64,000 bases of DNA from Leptospira ilyithenensis (lineage in GTDB: Bacteria; Spirochaetota; Leptospiria; Leptospirales; Leptospiraceae): positions 1-64,000 of the forward strand of contig NZ_RQHV01000042.1 of NCBI RefSeq assembly GCF_004771005.1, read 5' to 3'. Below are positions 52,201 through 63,018 of this stretch, piece after piece. How positions within the stretch are numbered: position 1 is the first letter of the stretch; every line of letters begins with the position of its first letter. Below the pieces are notes generated by a model that saw only the letters and a program-made list of their open reading frames with translations, was not told where the DNA came from and did no database searches. The position numbers and the translations under genes were made by a program.

Positions 52201-54750
52201 ATGAAACTAGAACTCAAGGCAAAACTTCTAAGAACTTTCCCAAAAGCCAAAACAATCGGTTCGGGCAGGCTTTTCACACGCCAATTGAGTTATCTGGTCG
52301 ACTCTTCGCTTATTAGTTTGTATCAAAACATCGATCAGGAAATACCGATGATGAAACATCTTGCTTTGGTTCCCATCGGAGGGTACGGCAGGATGGAATT
52401 GGCACCTTATTCCGATATAGATCTGCTCTATCTTCATGATGGAAAGTTAAGCAATTACGACTTAACGGAAATTATCGCAAGAATCAATACCTATCTTTAT
52501 AATAACGAACGGGAAGTAGGACATGCTTGCAGAACAATCAAAGAGTCCTTTTTGTCAATGGACAATATACAGTCCTATCATGCCATCTTGGATTCCCGGT
52601 TTTTGATCGGTTCCAAGGCTCTTTATCAAGATTATAAAAATCAATTTTTAGACAAACTTCCCAAAGATAGAATCAAAGAATACAATGAATGGAAATTGGA
52701 TTTTCTAAAAGAAAGGATCATCAATTCCTACAATCCGCTTCTACTTTCCGAACCGAATTTAAAAAACGATTCACTCGGTCTTCGGGACATTCAATTGATG
52801 TATTGGATCGAAAAAACATATACTTCACCCTCACAGAGAGAAGGCGGTGTATTCGATTATTTTTTGAACGGCGATACGCTTCCTATAGTCACTGCCTACG
52901 ATTTTCTATTACGATCCCGCACCGCATTACATATATTATCTGGTAGAAAAAACGATAGATTGGATTTGAATTACCAATCGGAAGTCGCTGAGTTTTTGGG
53001 CTTCGGATCCAAAGTGGAATTGAGCTCCATCGAAAAGTTCATGAGTGTATTGTACAAACACCAAAAAGATGTGTATTTCTATTTGGGAATGTATTTGGAA
53101 AAAAAAACCTCGCCTAGTTTGGACCATTATACCCGCCATTTTTCCAATCCGGATACTTTCTATGACGATATCATGCATTTTTTTCTGGAATGCCAATTGA
53201 AAGAAATCGAACCTTCCCGCATCATTTTAAACGATCTGCGGTTTGCTTCCCATTTTATTGACGATGATTTCAAAAATTCCGGTCCGGTGATCGATACTTT
53301 TTTGCAATTTGTACGGAACCGAAAAAGAGTCGGTCACCTGCTCACTCTTATGCATGAGTGCAACATACTCGGAAAATTAATTCCTGAATTCGGGGCTTGT
53401 TCCAATTTTCCTCTTTTTAGTTATCATCACGAATATACTGTCGACGAACATACGTTACTTATACTCAGAGAACTCGACAAATTGGAAGAAAAAGTTTGGG
53501 AAGATCCGCAAGTGCAAGCGGTCTTCAACGACTGTCAAAAAATCGATATTCTCGTTCTTGCCATTCTTATCCACGATGCAGGTAAGGTCAAAGAAGGAGA
53601 CCATTGTCAATACGGGGCAGAACTCGCCCTCATCATTGCGGAGCGATTTCGATTCAGCGAAGAAGATACTGAGTTACTTAGATTTTTAGTAGCTGAACAT
53701 ATCATCATGTCCGATCTCTCTTCCAAAAGGGATATTTATGATCCAAAATTGATTCAGAGTTTTTCGCAGATGTTTACCGATGCAAACACATTACGATTGT
53801 TATATGTTATGACAATCATCGATACAAAATCAGTCGGTAAAGGTGTTTTGACAAATTGGAAAAAAGAAATATTATTTTTTCTATTCAGCGCGACTTTGAA
53901 AGTTTTGGAAAAAGCTACGAACCTGATCGATTCCAATGAAAGAATCGAACAAACCTTGGAAGTCTACCTTCAGGAAAAAGAAGGATTGGAGCCGGAGATT
54001 GCCGCCAAAATTGTAAATTTTGCAGCAGAGATCAAACCTTCATCTTATCTGAATTACAACACTCCCCGTCGGGTATTCCAACATTTTGTAAATATAGTGG
54101 AATGGAAAAATATGCAAATCCCGTTCCGATTTATCTCCGAATCGGAACCTGCATTTATTACTGTAACCATATTCAGCGAAGTAAACAGGCAATTATTACT
54201 TTTTGTAAGCGGAACGATTTCATCTCTCGGTTTGAACCTGGTGGGAATGCGACTCTTCCGATCGGAAAATGATATTATAATCATTCAATCTCAAATTACA
54301 GATCAGTTCGGGAGCGGTGCAATCGCTCCTGAACAAATTCAAAATATCGAAAAGATGATAGCCGATTGTGTTTCGGGAAAAGTCAATATAGAAGAAGAAT
54401 CTTTAACAGAACATATATGGTCATCTCCTCCCAAAATTCCGGATGGAATGGTAGAAGAGTTGGTAAAATTTTCCAATGACCAATCCGATTCCTATTCCGT
54501 TTTGGAGATTAGAGTCCCCGATTCGATCGGTCTTGTGTATCGAATTTTAAAAACGCTTTTGGATTTTGATCTGGATGTTATATTCGTTCGTATCTCGACC
54601 AGTGCCGACTTTGCATATGATTCGTTTTATATCCAGACAAGTACAGGTCAAAAATTGGAAGATTCGGAAATCTTATTTTCATTAAAGGAGAAAATTTTAG
54701 AAGTCGCCCGGATGAAACAAAATCAAGGCATATTCGAAATTAGTTTTTAA
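52201..54750 (+). CDS. glnD: GlnD-like protein-PII uridylyltransferase
   Basis: 849 aa. The nucleotidyltransferase domain (about 45-190) contains GGYGRMELAPYSDIDLLYL, whose Asp pair binds metal. The adenylyl/uridylyl-transferase linker is followed by an HD domain (about 420-560) with HHEYTVDEHTLLILREL and LIHDAGKVKEGDH, which removes UMP. Two ACT domains follow (about 640-720 and 765-845), which sense glutamine. It would uridylylate GlnB/GlnK and report nitrogen status. The domain set is complete. The GH13 gene starts 2 bp after the stop. Confidence 0.92.
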   Translation: MKLELKAKLLRTFPKAKTIGSGRLFTRQLSYLVDSSLISLYQNIDQEIPMMKHLALVPIGGYGRMELAPYSDIDLLYLHDGKLSNYDLTEIIARINTYLYNNEREVGHACRTIKESFLSMDNIQSYHAILDSRFLIGSKALYQDYKNQFLDKLPKDRIKEYNEWKLDFLKERIINSYNPLLLSEPNLKNDSLGLRDIQLMYWIEKTYTSPSQREGGVFDYFLNGDTLPIVTAYDFLLRSRTALHILSGRKNDRLDLNYQSEVAEFLGFGSKVELSSIEKFMSVLYKHQKDVYFYLGMYLEKKTSPSLDHYTRHFSNPDTFYDDIMHFFLECQLKEIEPSRIILNDLRFASHFIDDDFKNSGPVIDTFLQFVRNRKRVGHLLTLMHECNILGKLIPEFGACSNFPLFSYHHEYTVDEHTLLILRELDKLEEKVWEDPQVQAVFNDCQKIDILVLAILIHDAGKVKEGDHCQYGAELALIIAERFRFSEEDTELLRFLVAEHIIMSDLSSKRDIYDPKLIQSFSQMFTDANTLRLLYVMTIIDTKSVGKGVLTNWKKEILFFLFSATLKVLEKATNLIDSNERIEQTLEVYLQEKEGLEPEIAAKIVNFAAEIKPSSYLNYNTPRRVFQHFVNIVEWKNMQIPFRFISESEPAFITVTIFSEVNRQLLLFVSGTISSLGLNLVGMRLFRSENDIIIIQSQITDQFGSGAIAPEQIQNIEKMIADCVSGKVNIEEESLTEHIWSSPPKIPDGMVEELVKFSNDQSDSYSVLEIRVPDSIGLVYRILKTLLDFDLDVIFVRISTSADFAYDSFYIQTSTGQKLEDSEILFSLKEKILEVARMKQNQGIFEISF

Positions 54751-54752
54751 CT

Positions 54753-56375
54753 ATGGTTTGGTGGAAAGAAGCAGTAATTTATCAAATTTATCCCAGAAGT
54801 TTCCAGGACTCGAATGGAGATGGAATCGGGGATTTGCAAGGAATCATCGACCGATTGGATTACCTTGCGGGCACAAAGGACTCTTTGGGAATAGATGCCA
54901 TTTGGCTATCTCCGGTTTATCCTTCGCCTATGATGGATTTTGGTTATGATATTTCCGATTATGAGCAAATTGATCCGGACTTTGGAGATTTAACAACATT
55001 TAGGCGATTACTGAAGGAAGCGCATAAGCGCGATATCAAAATCATAATGGATCTTGTGGTAAATCATACTTCCCATTTGCATCCTTGGTTCATCGAATCG
55101 AGGTCTTCCAAAAATAGTCCCAAGAGAGATTGGTATATTTGGAAAGAACCGGTCCATGGCAAACCTCCCAATAACTGGTTGGGCACTTTCGGAGGGATTG
55201 GTTGGGAGTTTGACAAAAGAACGGGAGAATATTACTACCACTCCTTTCTGAAAGAACAACCCGATCTCAATTGGAGAAACCCTGAGGTAGAAGAAGCTAT
55301 TTTTACAATGATCCGTTTTTGGCTGGAAATGGGAGTCGACGGATTTCGTCTAGACGTTGTTAATTTATATGTGAAAGACGAATTTTTAAGAGACAATATT
55401 TCTTATTTTATGAAAGGACCCCGTCCTTATGATAAGCAAGTTCATACCTATGATCGGGATCGTCCGGAGATGCACGGCATCTTACGACGTCTTCGCAAGC
55501 TTCTGGATTCTTACGAGCCGACAAGAATGTCGGTAGGAGAAGTTATGCAGGATTTCCCGGGAAATGTTTCTTTGCCTGCAACCTATTGCGGACGTAACGA
55601 TGAATTGCATCTTGCATTTAATTTTATGTTTCTTTTCAGTCCTTGGAAGGCGGAAAAGTTTTTCCAGATTGTAAAAGATTTCGAATCCGCTTTAGGCGAG
55701 GATAATTGGCCGAACTACACTCTTTCCAATCATGATTTTCCAAGACATATCACCCGTTATATGAAAGGAAAGGAAACCATTCCTCGGGCCAGAATTGCCG
55801 CTGTTATGATGTTAACTCTTCGGGGAACGCCCTTTCTCTATTATGGTGAAGAAATCGGAATGGAAAGACAAAAAGTTTCCCGCAAGGAAATCCAGGATCC
55901 TGTCGGTAAAAAATACTGGCCTTTCCATCCGGGAAGAGATCCGGAAAGAATTCCCATGGCTTGGGACAGTTCGGAAAAGTCGGGATTCACTACCGGCAAA
56001 CCTTGGTTGCCTATCTATGCAAAATCGAACGAAGTGAATGTGGAAGTTCAGAAAGAAGACAAATCTTCCTTGTTTTACACTTATAAAAAGCTCATATCCA
56101 TCAGAAAAGATCGCAAGTCTCTTCGAAAAGGAAATTTAAAAATCCATTTGAGTAAAGATAAGAATGTTCTTTTTTATAAAAGGAAAGAAGGCAAAGAAGA
56201 AACTTATATTTTTCTTAACTTTAGCAACCAAGATGCGGAAGTTTCTTATCCTAGAAAATGGAATTTGAAAAATATATTGTTCAGCACGGCACCGAGACCT
56301 GCTTATCTAAAACAGGATTTAGACGATGGATTTTTGCACCTATTTCCCAATGAAGCGATTGTCTTTGGAAATTAA
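54753..56375 (+). CDS. GH13 alpha-glucosidase (oligo-1,6-glucosidase type)
   Basis: 540 aa. The four GH13 regions are present: DLVVNHTS, GFRLDVVN with nucleophile D201, VGEVM with acid/base E263 and LSNHD with D328. The opening WWKEAVIYQIYPRSFQDSNGDGIGDLQGII is the hallmark of the oligo-1,6-glucosidase/alpha-glucosidase group; no signal peptide, so cytoplasmic. It would release glucose from maltose or isomaltose-type sugars. 2 bp after glnD and tail-to-tail with the FN3-type lipoprotein (6 bp apart). Confidence 0.95.
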   Translation: MVWWKEAVIYQIYPRSFQDSNGDGIGDLQGIIDRLDYLAGTKDSLGIDAIWLSPVYPSPMMDFGYDISDYEQIDPDFGDLTTFRRLLKEAHKRDIKIIMDLVVNHTSHLHPWFIESRSSKNSPKRDWYIWKEPVHGKPPNNWLGTFGGIGWEFDKRTGEYYYHSFLKEQPDLNWRNPEVEEAIFTMIRFWLEMGVDGFRLDVVNLYVKDEFLRDNISYFMKGPRPYDKQVHTYDRDRPEMHGILRRLRKLLDSYEPTRMSVGEVMQDFPGNVSLPATYCGRNDELHLAFNFMFLFSPWKAEKFFQIVKDFESALGEDNWPNYTLSNHDFPRHITRYMKGKETIPRARIAAVMMLTLRGTPFLYYGEEIGMERQKVSRKEIQDPVGKKYWPFHPGRDPERIPMAWDSSEKSGFTTGKPWLPIYAKSNEVNVEVQKEDKSSLFYTYKKLISIRKDRKSLRKGNLKIHLSKDKNVLFYKRKEGKEETYIFLNFSNQDAEVSYPRKWNLKNILFSTAPRPAYLKQDLDDGFLHLFPNEAIVFGN

Positions 56376-56381
56376 TTCGGA

Positions 56382-57947
56382 TTAGGAACAGCTTGCAGGG
56401 CCTGGACAGCCGGAAGTGATTCCGGACATTTCCACCAAACCAGTGCTAATATTTCCTGATTCGTCCTTGCATCGGACAACAACGTAATAGGTCCCGTCTA
56501 TCAGACCGGTAATAATCCATCCGGAAACACCGGCAGAAGTTGTCCCTCCGTTAGCAGTAAATCCCCCTGTGCAAACACCGATGGTTGTTGAATAACAAAT
56601 TTCATAGACCAAGTCAGCTTGCGCAGAGACCAAATCCGTTCCCTGTGTCCATAAAATCGTCAGACTTCCCGTACCAGCATCATTAACGGCCGTTACTCCC
56701 AAAAACAAAGGAGCTATAACGTCCGGAACCGCTGTCATTTGTGAGGAAGGGGAATACAAATTCATGTTACCAGCTGCATCCCGGATCAAAACGGCAAAAT
56801 GATAGGTAGTCGAAGCGACGAGGCCAGTAGCAGTCTTTGAAAGGACATTTGCAGACCAATCCATTAGCAAATCCGAGCCAATCTTTGCATTCGCCAATGC
56901 GATTGTATTTATATTCGAAGAGGAAACATTATCCTTTACTAATTTGTATTCCAACCCACTAGCCAAAGTTATTGCATCCGTCCCTGCACCCCACTGCACT
57001 GTGATTTTGGTCGGTAGTACGGAATTGAAAGATATGGCAGTGCCTGTAGTCGGTGCAGTCGTATCAGGTACCGCAGAAGTTGTTTGTGCGGCAGGTGTGT
57101 ATTGGGAAATATTTCCGGAAGAATCCCTTACCAATACAGTAAAACTATAATTAGTTGAAGCAGAAAGAGAACCAACGGATTGGCTCAAAACATTGTTTGT
57201 CCAATCTAAGATCAAATCTGTTCCTGATTTGGAATTCGCCAATGCAATGGTATTTATATTGGATATAGAGGTATCGTCCTTTACCAGCTTATACTGTAAA
57301 TTCGCAGCTTCAGTAGCATTATCAACCGAAACAGGCCAGTTTACCGTTAAACCCGTTGCAGTTACTCCCGAAAAACTCAATGTACCCCCGGTGATAGGAG
57401 GTGTTGAATCGCCAATCACAGCAGTTTGAAAACCGGTTTCATGTACATAATCCGTAGCCAGTTTCAAACCGCTCACAGAAAAGACAGTGCTTTTTACTTT
57501 AACTTTGTAAATCCGATTAATATCCAAGCTTGCAATCGGCTTAACTGTGATCGTCTGATCTGTATTAGAGATTAAATTCAATCCCACACAATTTTCAAAA
57601 CCGGAATCTCCTAACTGAATGGATTGAGTACAAGCTCCCGAGGAGGACTGCATCGTGATGGATTCCGATAAAATTTTTTCACTGAAACTAATCCGAATGG
57701 ATACATCTACACTCACCTGAATGGCTTTGTCTTGGGGCTCAATGGAAACAATAGATAGACTTGCTTTGGTTCTGCAAGCAGTAGCTTGGCCTGCAGAACA
57801 TTGTAAAAATTGCAATTGTGAAACCATATCCAAAGTAGATTGATCCAGACTGGGGGCGCAGGTCATCAACCAAAATAAAGAAGAGAGAAAAACCAACTTC
57901 TTATTAGAACGACATAACCAGTTGTAATATTTTAGGACTGAGTTCAT
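56382..57947 (-). CDS. Lipoprotein with Ig-like and fibronectin-III-like repeats
   Basis: 521 aa from the ATG at 57947; the frame extends to a TTG at 57998. No strong ribosome site marks either. A signal (KKLVFLSSLFWLMTC) gives a lipidated Cys at about 30. A Big_5-type Ig domain follows (about 60-175: VSIEPQDKAIQVSVDVSIRISFSEKI), then three FN3-like units (about 180-285, 290-395, 400-500). Units 1 and 2 are near duplicates (both have LxYKLVKD...SxxNINTIALANxKxGxDL). Surface adhesion is plausible but unproven. Confidence 0.8.
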   Translation of the reverse strand: MNSVLKYYNWLCRSNKKLVFLSSLFWLMTCAPSLDQSTLDMVSQLQFLQCSAGQATACRTKASLSIVSIEPQDKAIQVSVDVSIRISFSEKILSESITMQSSSGACTQSIQLGDSGFENCVGLNLISNTDQTITVKPIASLDINRIYKVKVKSTVFSVSGLKLATDYVHETGFQTAVIGDSTPPITGGTLSFSGVTATGLTVNWPVSVDNATEAANLQYKLVKDDTSISNINTIALANSKSGTDLILDWTNNVLSQSVGSLSASTNYSFTVLVRDSSGNISQYTPAAQTTSAVPDTTAPTTGTAISFNSVLPTKITVQWGAGTDAITLASGLEYKLVKDNVSSSNINTIALANAKIGSDLLMDWSANVLSKTATGLVASTTYHFAVLIRDAAGNMNLYSPSSQMTAVPDVIAPLFLGVTAVNDAGTGSLTILWTQGTDLVSAQADLVYEICYSTTIGVCTGGFTANGGTTSAGVSGWIITGLIDGTYYVVVRCKDESGNISTGLVEMSGITSGCPGPASCS

Positions 57948-58248
57948 GCGGGAAAAGCAAGTAAGTTTATTTATAAATTTACTTACTCTATATAACAAGA
58001 GCGGAATAAATTCATTTCACTGAAAGAAAAAAAAATGTGAGGTTTTATTCAGGATTTGGAAGGAGAGATCATGGTTTAAAATTCAGGATGATTGTGTTTA
58101 AAAATAAAATCCACTTTGTCTTAATTTTTAAAATCATACTAAAATTTCATACTGCAAGCTTTTCAAAACTTATAAAAAATACTATTAATGATAAAAGTTG
58201 TAACTATATTTATGATAATAGTTATTTGTGATTCAATCTTTGCAGGTT

Positions 58249-58587
58249 TTACACCAGTTGAAAGATAGGACCGATTTTTTCATCGGTTCTTTTGTACCTT
58301 ACCTTTTTGCCGATTGCTACGGAATCAAAATCGGAAAGATCTTCAAGAATGGTTGTTAGTTTTAGATCATCGTCCGTTTTGATAATTGCCAAAACATAAG
58401 GAGCACGTTCCGCCATATGGCCGAAGCCGACATGAACGATCGTGAATGTATAGATAGTGCCGGTTTCTTTCAAAAGAACAGGTTCAATATGATCACTACC
58501 GCAACTCGGGCAAGAAATGGACAATTCGATTACCCTAAATCCGCAGTCTTTGCACTGAATTCCTTCTAGTCCGGAAGCTATTGTCAT
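58249..58587 (-). CDS. DUF35 OB-fold protein with zinc ribbon, thiolase partner
   Basis: 112 aa. N-terminal rubredoxin-like zinc ribbon (CKDCGFRVIELSISCPSCGS) then an OB fold (about 40-112, TGTIYTFTIVHVGFG). These small proteins bind thiolase-like enzymes (acetoacetyl-CoA synthesis and related systems) and are often encoded beside them. It lies 69 bp downstream of the thiolase gene on the same strand, with a hairpin between. Confidence 0.88.
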   Translation of the reverse strand: MTIASGLEGIQCKDCGFRVIELSISCPSCGSDHIEPVLLKETGTIYTFTIVHVGFGHMAERAPYVLAIIKTDDDLKLTTILEDLSDFDSVAIGKKVRYKRTDEKIGPIFQLV

Positions 58588-58617
58588 GATTGGTCCATTG
58601 ATTTTAAAGAGAGATAA

Positions 58618-58648
58618 AATCCAGGTTAGCGAATGACTAACCTGGATT
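58618..58648 (-). terminator. Hairpin between thiolase and DUF35 genes
   Basis: AATCCAGGTTAG, loop CGAATGA, CTAACCTGGATT: a 12-bp perfect stem starting 8 bp after the thiolase stop. On the minus strand it is followed by ATTTTATCTC, a short T-run. It could end or attenuate the transcript before the DUF35 gene. Confidence 0.65.
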
Positions 58649-58656
58649 GATAGTAA

Positions 58657-59874
58657 TTAATTTTTTAATCTTTCGATGATTGTAGCGATTCCCATGCCAC
58701 CACCGATACAAAGGGTAATCAACCCGTATCTAAGATCTCTTCTTTCAAGTTCGTCCAAAACGGTACCTGCAAGAATTGCTCCGGTTGCTCCGAGTGGATG
58801 ACCAAGTGCCATCGCCCCACCGTTTACATTGATCTTTGCTTCATCGATTCCTAATGTTTTTTTAGCATAAAGAACTACAGAAGCGAAAGCTTCATTGATT
58901 TCCCAAAGGTCGATGTCTTTTACGGACAGTCCCGCCATCTTCAAAGCTTTTTGAGAAGCGGAAACAGGTCCTGTTAGCATGATCGTAGGGTCTTCACCTG
59001 TTGAAACAGTAGCAAGGATTTTCGCTCTTGGTTTTAAGCCGTATTTTTTCAATCCATCGTCATTTGCGATCAAAAGAGAAGCGGCTCCATCCACGATTCC
59101 GGAAGAGTTTCCAAGAGTATGGATATGATTGATTTTTTTGATTTCAGGATAAGAACGAAGTGCAATCGCATCTAATTCTTGTTCACCGATCGTTTTGAAA
59201 ACCGGACCAAGACCGGAAAGGAAGGCATAGTTTGATTCAATACGCGGATTCTCTTCCTCACTAACAATTGTTCCATCATCCAATTTGATAGGAACGATTG
59301 ATTTTTTAAAGTATCCGTTTTGGATCGCATTATGAGCTTTGATTTGGGAAGATTCGGCAAAACGATCCGCTTCTTCTCTGGAAATATCATATTTCGTAGC
59401 AATCAAATCAGCGGAAATCCCTTGCGGAACCAGATTATAATGTTGCGCAATTTTATCATTGCCCACATTGAAATCACGGCCAATCATATCATCGCCCATT
59501 TTTACGCGACTCATAGACTCGACACCGCCACCAACTCCAAGCTCCATTGCTCCGGAAGCAACGTGGTTCGCTATGTTATTCACAGCTTGCAATCCTGATC
59601 CGCAAAAACGGTTTACAGTATAACCTGGTACTTCTTTCGGCCAATGTGCAGCCATTACCGCATAACGAGCAATACATGCAGCCTGGTCGGCTACTTGGGA
59701 CACACATCCCATTACAACTTCTTCAACAGTTTTAGGATCAATACCATTTCTTTCTTGAATGGCTTTTAGAGTAGCAGCAGAAAGTTCTTGGGGGTGGACA
59801 CTCGCTAAAGTTCCCCTTTTTTTCCCTTTTCCTCTAGGAGTTCTGACTGCATCGATAATATAGGCGTTACCCAT
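58657..59874 (-). CDS. Acetyl-CoA C-acyltransferase (thiolase)
   Basis: 405 aa. Catalytic Cys in [15 protein letters not shown], His in [18 protein letters not shown] and Cys in [28 protein letters not shown] N-terminus ([16 protein letters not shown]) is typical of fatty-acid oxidation thiolases acting with a multifunctional partner. The ATG has AGAGAGG 7 nt upstream. A second thiolase lies at 46076-47260; the two differ clearly in sequence. Confidence 0.95.
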   Translation of the reverse strand: MGNAYIIDAVRTPRGKGKKRGTLASVHPQELSAATLKAIQERNGIDPKTVEEVVMGCVSQVADQAACIARYAVMAAHWPKEVPGYTVNRFCGSGLQAVNNIANHVASGAMELGVGGGVESMSRVKMGDDMIGRDFNVGNDKIAQHYNLVPQGISADLIATKYDISREEADRFAESSQIKAHNAIQNGYFKKSIVPIKLDDGTIVSEEENPRIESNYAFLSGLGPVFKTIGEQELDAIALRSYPEIKKINHIHTLGNSSGIVDGAASLLIANDDGLKKYGLKPRAKILATVSTGEDPTIMLTGPVSASQKALKMAGLSVKDIDLWEINEAFASVVLYAKKTLGIDEAKINVNGGAMALGHPLGATGAILAGTVLDELERRDLRYGLITLCIGGGMGIATIIERLKN

Positions 59875-59942
59875 TGGTTAACCTCTCTCTGGGATGGACT
59901 TAGTAAAAACGTACAGAGTTCGGTTCTATTGAATACAAAAAA

Positions 59943-60983
59943 TCATGATTTTGTAATAGATTTCTTAATTTTGTTCCCATAAAAACGCAAAGTTTTGGAT
60001 AAAAAACAGGTTTGGTTCAGAAAGGAAGCATCCAGACGATCCGCGATCGAAAGTCTGGATTCGTCCACAAGGCGAATGTATCTTAGATTGGGACGAAATG
60101 CTTCTTCCAAACTTCGTTTGTTCCAGTCTACATAACGCCAGGCGCTGAAGCTATGATTCACGCCAATCCTTTCATCAATGGTTCCGATCAGTTGGAATTG
60201 GGTGGCGCAGGCTGACCGAAAGAATATGAAACGATTGAAAAAGTAGAGAATGTTTCGGTTCGGATTTGCAGTCAGTATGGATAGGAAATGATCTTTCATT
60301 TCTTCCACCGTATAAAAAAGATCGGGACCTGAATTGGTAGATCGAAAGATAATCGGAGAAAATTCACTCTTTGCATAGATTTTTGTTAAAATCCGAATGT
60401 ATTCAGGATCATCTATAAGAACGGGGATTTCATTGAATGCAAAAGGGAACGGCTCCCTTTCTTTGATATGAATTTCTATATAACGGGTGTGATCGTATTC
60501 GGTATCATTGATGTCTGTCGCGACGATTTTACTCAAATGGTCTTGGAGCAATTTATCTTCATACAAATCACGAACAGTAACAGCTCCTTCTTCATAAAGA
60601 ATCGCACTTCCGAAATCAATAAACGTGGCTCCTTCAAACATAGCTCCGAGAGATCCGTATTTTTTATGAATCAGCTTATCACGAAAAAGTGCGCGTAATA
60701 ACAAATTATGATCATACAATCGTTTACGACCTGACCTTTGTTCAACGACTGTGTTTTTTGTTTTTTTTATTTTGTAATAATGAATGTGGTTGGCCAATCC
60801 GAATCGAAGTTTTTCGACTGCGTGATTTTCCAAAAGACGTTTTTCATCTTCTTCATCTTCTACAATCGTAGTCCCTTCTGCGAAAAGACTTTGGAAAGAA
60901 AACAGATACGTAAAATTGAATATCGGGAAAAGGATCAGGAAAAAACAAATTCCCTTTTTGGATATTCTACTTTTTCCCGACAC
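59943..60983 (-). CDS. Hypothetical secreted/anchored protein, possible methyltransferase-like motif
   Basis: 346 aa from a GTG at 60983; no strong ribosome site and no alternative ATG close by. A hydrophobic segment (about 11-33) ending SLFAEG looks like a signal peptide. Later GATFIDFGSAILYEEGAV and IVATDIND resemble motifs I and II of Rossmann methyltransferases, but an exported methyltransferase would be odd, so this is tentative. The rest (ILYFFNRFIFFRSACATQFQLIG) is not recognised. Confidence 0.6.
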   Translation of the reverse strand: MSGKSRISKKGICFFLILFPIFNFTYLFSFQSLFAEGTTIVEDEEDEKRLLENHAVEKLRFGLANHIHYYKIKKTKNTVVEQRSGRKRLYDHNLLLRALFRDKLIHKKYGSLGAMFEGATFIDFGSAILYEEGAVTVRDLYEDKLLQDHLSKIVATDINDTEYDHTRYIEIHIKEREPFPFAFNEIPVLIDDPEYIRILTKIYAKSEFSPIIFRSTNSGPDLFYTVEEMKDHFLSILTANPNRNILYFFNRFIFFRSACATQFQLIGTIDERIGVNHSFSAWRYVDWNKRSLEEAFRPNLRYIRLVDESRLSIADRLDASFLNQTCFLSKTLRFYGNKIKKSITKS

Positions 60984-61003
60984 TGATTTGATTTTCGAAA
61001 CGA

Positions 61004-61531
61004 TTAGATTCTTTGACCGAGAATAGGGCCGCCCAATTTTTCCATCATTCTCTCTTTGGTTAAAACGAGATCCTCACGGTTGTCAGCAGCCATTTCGCCT
61101 GTTCCATCCAGATAAATTGCACCTTTGGGACAAGCTTCTTCACATAACCCGCAGAAGATGCAGCGCAATAGATCAATTTCAAATTTTTGTGCGTATTTGT
61201 CTTCCGGATGAAGATGTTGTCTGTCCGCCGGAACTTCAGCAGCCTGAATTAAGATCGCATTGGCAGGACAGATCCACATACAGCAAAAACAAGCAGTGCA
61301 TCTTTCCCGGCCTTGTTCATCCCGTTTCATGGAATGCATTCCCCGAAAACGTGATGAATATTGTCTTTTTTTCTCAGGGTATTCAATCGTCTTTTGTTTG
61401 TTAAAGAATGCCACTTTTACAAAATGTTTGAGAGTGATCCATAAACCTTTTCCGATAGACCAAAAATAAAACTGCTCATACCAGGAGAATTGGTGGCGCT
61501 TTGCTACGTTGACTACATTAACGGTTGCCAA
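61004..61531 (-). CDS. nuoI: NADH-quinone oxidoreductase subunit I (NuoI)
   Basis: 175 aa starting at TTG 61531, chosen because GGAGG (61538-61542) sits 6 nt upstream; the ATG at 61576 lies well inside nuoG with no such site. Two 4Fe-4S motifs, [12 protein letters not shown] and [12 protein letters not shown], carry electrons in the peripheral arm of complex I. The N-terminal amphipathic part ([26 protein letters not shown]) binds near the membrane. It overlaps the nuoG end by 14 bp. Confidence 0.93.
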   Translation of the reverse strand: MATVNVVNVAKRHQFSWYEQFYFWSIGKGLWITLKHFVKVAFFNKQKTIEYPEKKRQYSSRFRGMHSMKRDEQGRERCTACFCCMWICPANAILIQAAEVPADRQHLHPEDKYAQKFEIDLLRCIFCGLCEEACPKGAIYLDGTGEMAADNREDLVLTKERMMEKLGGPILGQRI

Positions 61532-62966
61532 GGAGTGCCTCCTCTTTCGTACGAATTTCAGACAAAACTCTCTCAAAAAATTCGGCCGAAGACGGAAGTC
61601 CTTTCGGAGCCTCCATTGATTTTTCGAAGTCTTGTTTCAGACCGTTTTTGTTTGTGAAACTTCCCGCTTCATCCGCAAAAAGTTTGATCGGAGCTGCAAA
61701 GTTTGCTGCCTTTACGGAAGAAGTGACATTTGTATCCAATTGAACGATCGTCGCCTTACCCAAGATAGACGAAGGAATTTCCTCTTTCAAAACAAAAACC
61801 AAGTCAATGGCACCGGATAAAATTTCGGAAACAATTCCGGCGAGTCCTTGCGGTGTGGAAATTCCCAAATCCAAAGCTCCCTTTGTATTCGGGTGATAGT
61901 CTTTGGTTAATAAAAAGTCTACTTGTTCGGTTTCTTTGTACTGAGGTTCGGTCACTCTTGCTTCAAATTGAATCGGTTTGCTCAATTCCTTTGAAAGTTC
62001 GGCGAGTGCGGATTTGATTCGGGAAAGATTTTCGTTGGATTCATGTGCTCCGCCGATCACTGCAATTCCGTTGGTAGAACGCAAAGCATTTACAACCTTT
62101 GGAATCACATTTACGGAAGTGGATGGAATTCCGTTTTCCATATAGGAAAACAGTCTGTTTTCATTCATCCAATCCAAATCAAAACGACCTTTGTCACAAA
62201 GAAAGAACATGTTTTTTTCATGGTTTTCCTTAACCATATAACGATACATTTTATTGTCCCGTACATTCGTTGTTACATTGCAACCTGTGGAACATCCATG
62301 ACATACGGAAGAATGGGATTTGTACCACCACACTCTTGATTTGAATAAAGTCTTATTGTTAAGCAATGCGCCCACGGGACAAATATCGGCAAGTGCACCT
62401 TGAAAGTTATGGTTGATAGGCTCGTTATTGGCAAGCCCAATCAAAGAATCATTTCCCCTTTCAAACAAACCAAGGTTAGATTCTCCGACTTTTTCTTCTT
62501 CGAAACGGACACACCGATAACATACAATGCAACGATTGTGATTGATGATCAGATTGCTTCCGATTTCTTCCTGGGGAACATTTCGTTTTTGAAATTCAAA
62601 ACGGGAATGACCTTGGCCCGAACCGAATGCATTGTCTTGCAAACGGCATTCCCCGGCTTTATCGCAAACAGGACAATCTAACGGGTGATTTGCGAGAAGG
62701 AATTCCATTGTGCCGGCGCGAGCTTCTTTCACCCGATCAGACTTTGTAATGATTCCCATATTTTCTTTTACGGGAGTGTTACATGCTGCTTGGAGACGGG
62801 GAACACCTTCAATCTCAATCAGACACATACGGCACATACCAACGACGGATAGAGCTGGATGATAACAAAAATAAGGGATATCTACGCCGACTTCTTTTGC
62901 GGCATCAATTAGGTTTTTCTTTTCGTCGACTTCAAATTCGACGCCATCGATCTTTATTTTTACCAA
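61518..62966 (-). CDS. nuoG: NADH-quinone oxidoreductase subunit G (NuoG), short form
   Basis: 482 aa. N-terminal 2Fe-2S domain ([21 protein letters not shown]), the His/Cys cluster region ([18 protein letters not shown]), 4Fe-4S ligands in [12 protein letters not shown] and DICPVGAL, and a further cluster motif [13 protein letters not shown]...LCDKGRF. The C-terminal molybdopterin-like domain is only about 190 residues, against 400 or more in typical NuoG (680-900 aa), so the protein is much shorter than usual but intact at both ends. Electron flow from NADH to quinone. Confidence 0.93.
   Translation of the reverse strand: MVKIKIDGVEFEVDEKKNLIDAAKEVGVDIPYFCYHPALSVVGMCRMCLIEIEGVPRLQAACNTPVKENMGIITKSDRVKEARAGTMEFLLANHPLDCPVCDKAGECRLQDNAFGSGQGHSRFEFQKRNVPQEEIGSNLIINHNRCIVCYRCVRFEEEKVGESNLGLFERGNDSLIGLANNEPINHNFQGALADICPVGALLNNKTLFKSRVWWYKSHSSVCHGCSTGCNVTTNVRDNKMYRYMVKENHEKNMFFLCDKGRFDLDWMNENRLFSYMENGIPSTSVNVIPKVVNALRSTNGIAVIGGAHESNENLSRIKSALAELSKELSKPIQFEARVTEPQYKETEQVDFLLTKDYHPNTKGALDLGISTPQGLAGIVSEILSGAIDLVFVLKEEIPSSILGKATIVQLDTNVTSSVKAANFAAPIKLFADEAGSFTNKNGLKQDFEKSMEAPKGLPSSAEFFERVLSEIRTKEEALLGNR
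61538..61542 (-). promoter_or_regulatory. Ribosome binding site that fixes the TTG start of nuoI
   Basis: GGAGG on the minus strand, followed by CACTCC and then TTG at 61531-61529. It lies inside the nuoG coding end, so nuoI is translated from within the upstream gene. Confidence 0.85.
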
Positions 62967-63018
62967 AGAATGAGCCCTCTTCTATATTAGAACTGAGCTT
63001 TGTTATTCTGTCAAACCT

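Noticed and set aside
58037..58231. 64-codon plus-strand frame
   Set aside because: Very AT-rich, low-complexity product (Lys, Ile, Phe, Asn) in a promoter-type gap; no ribosome site.
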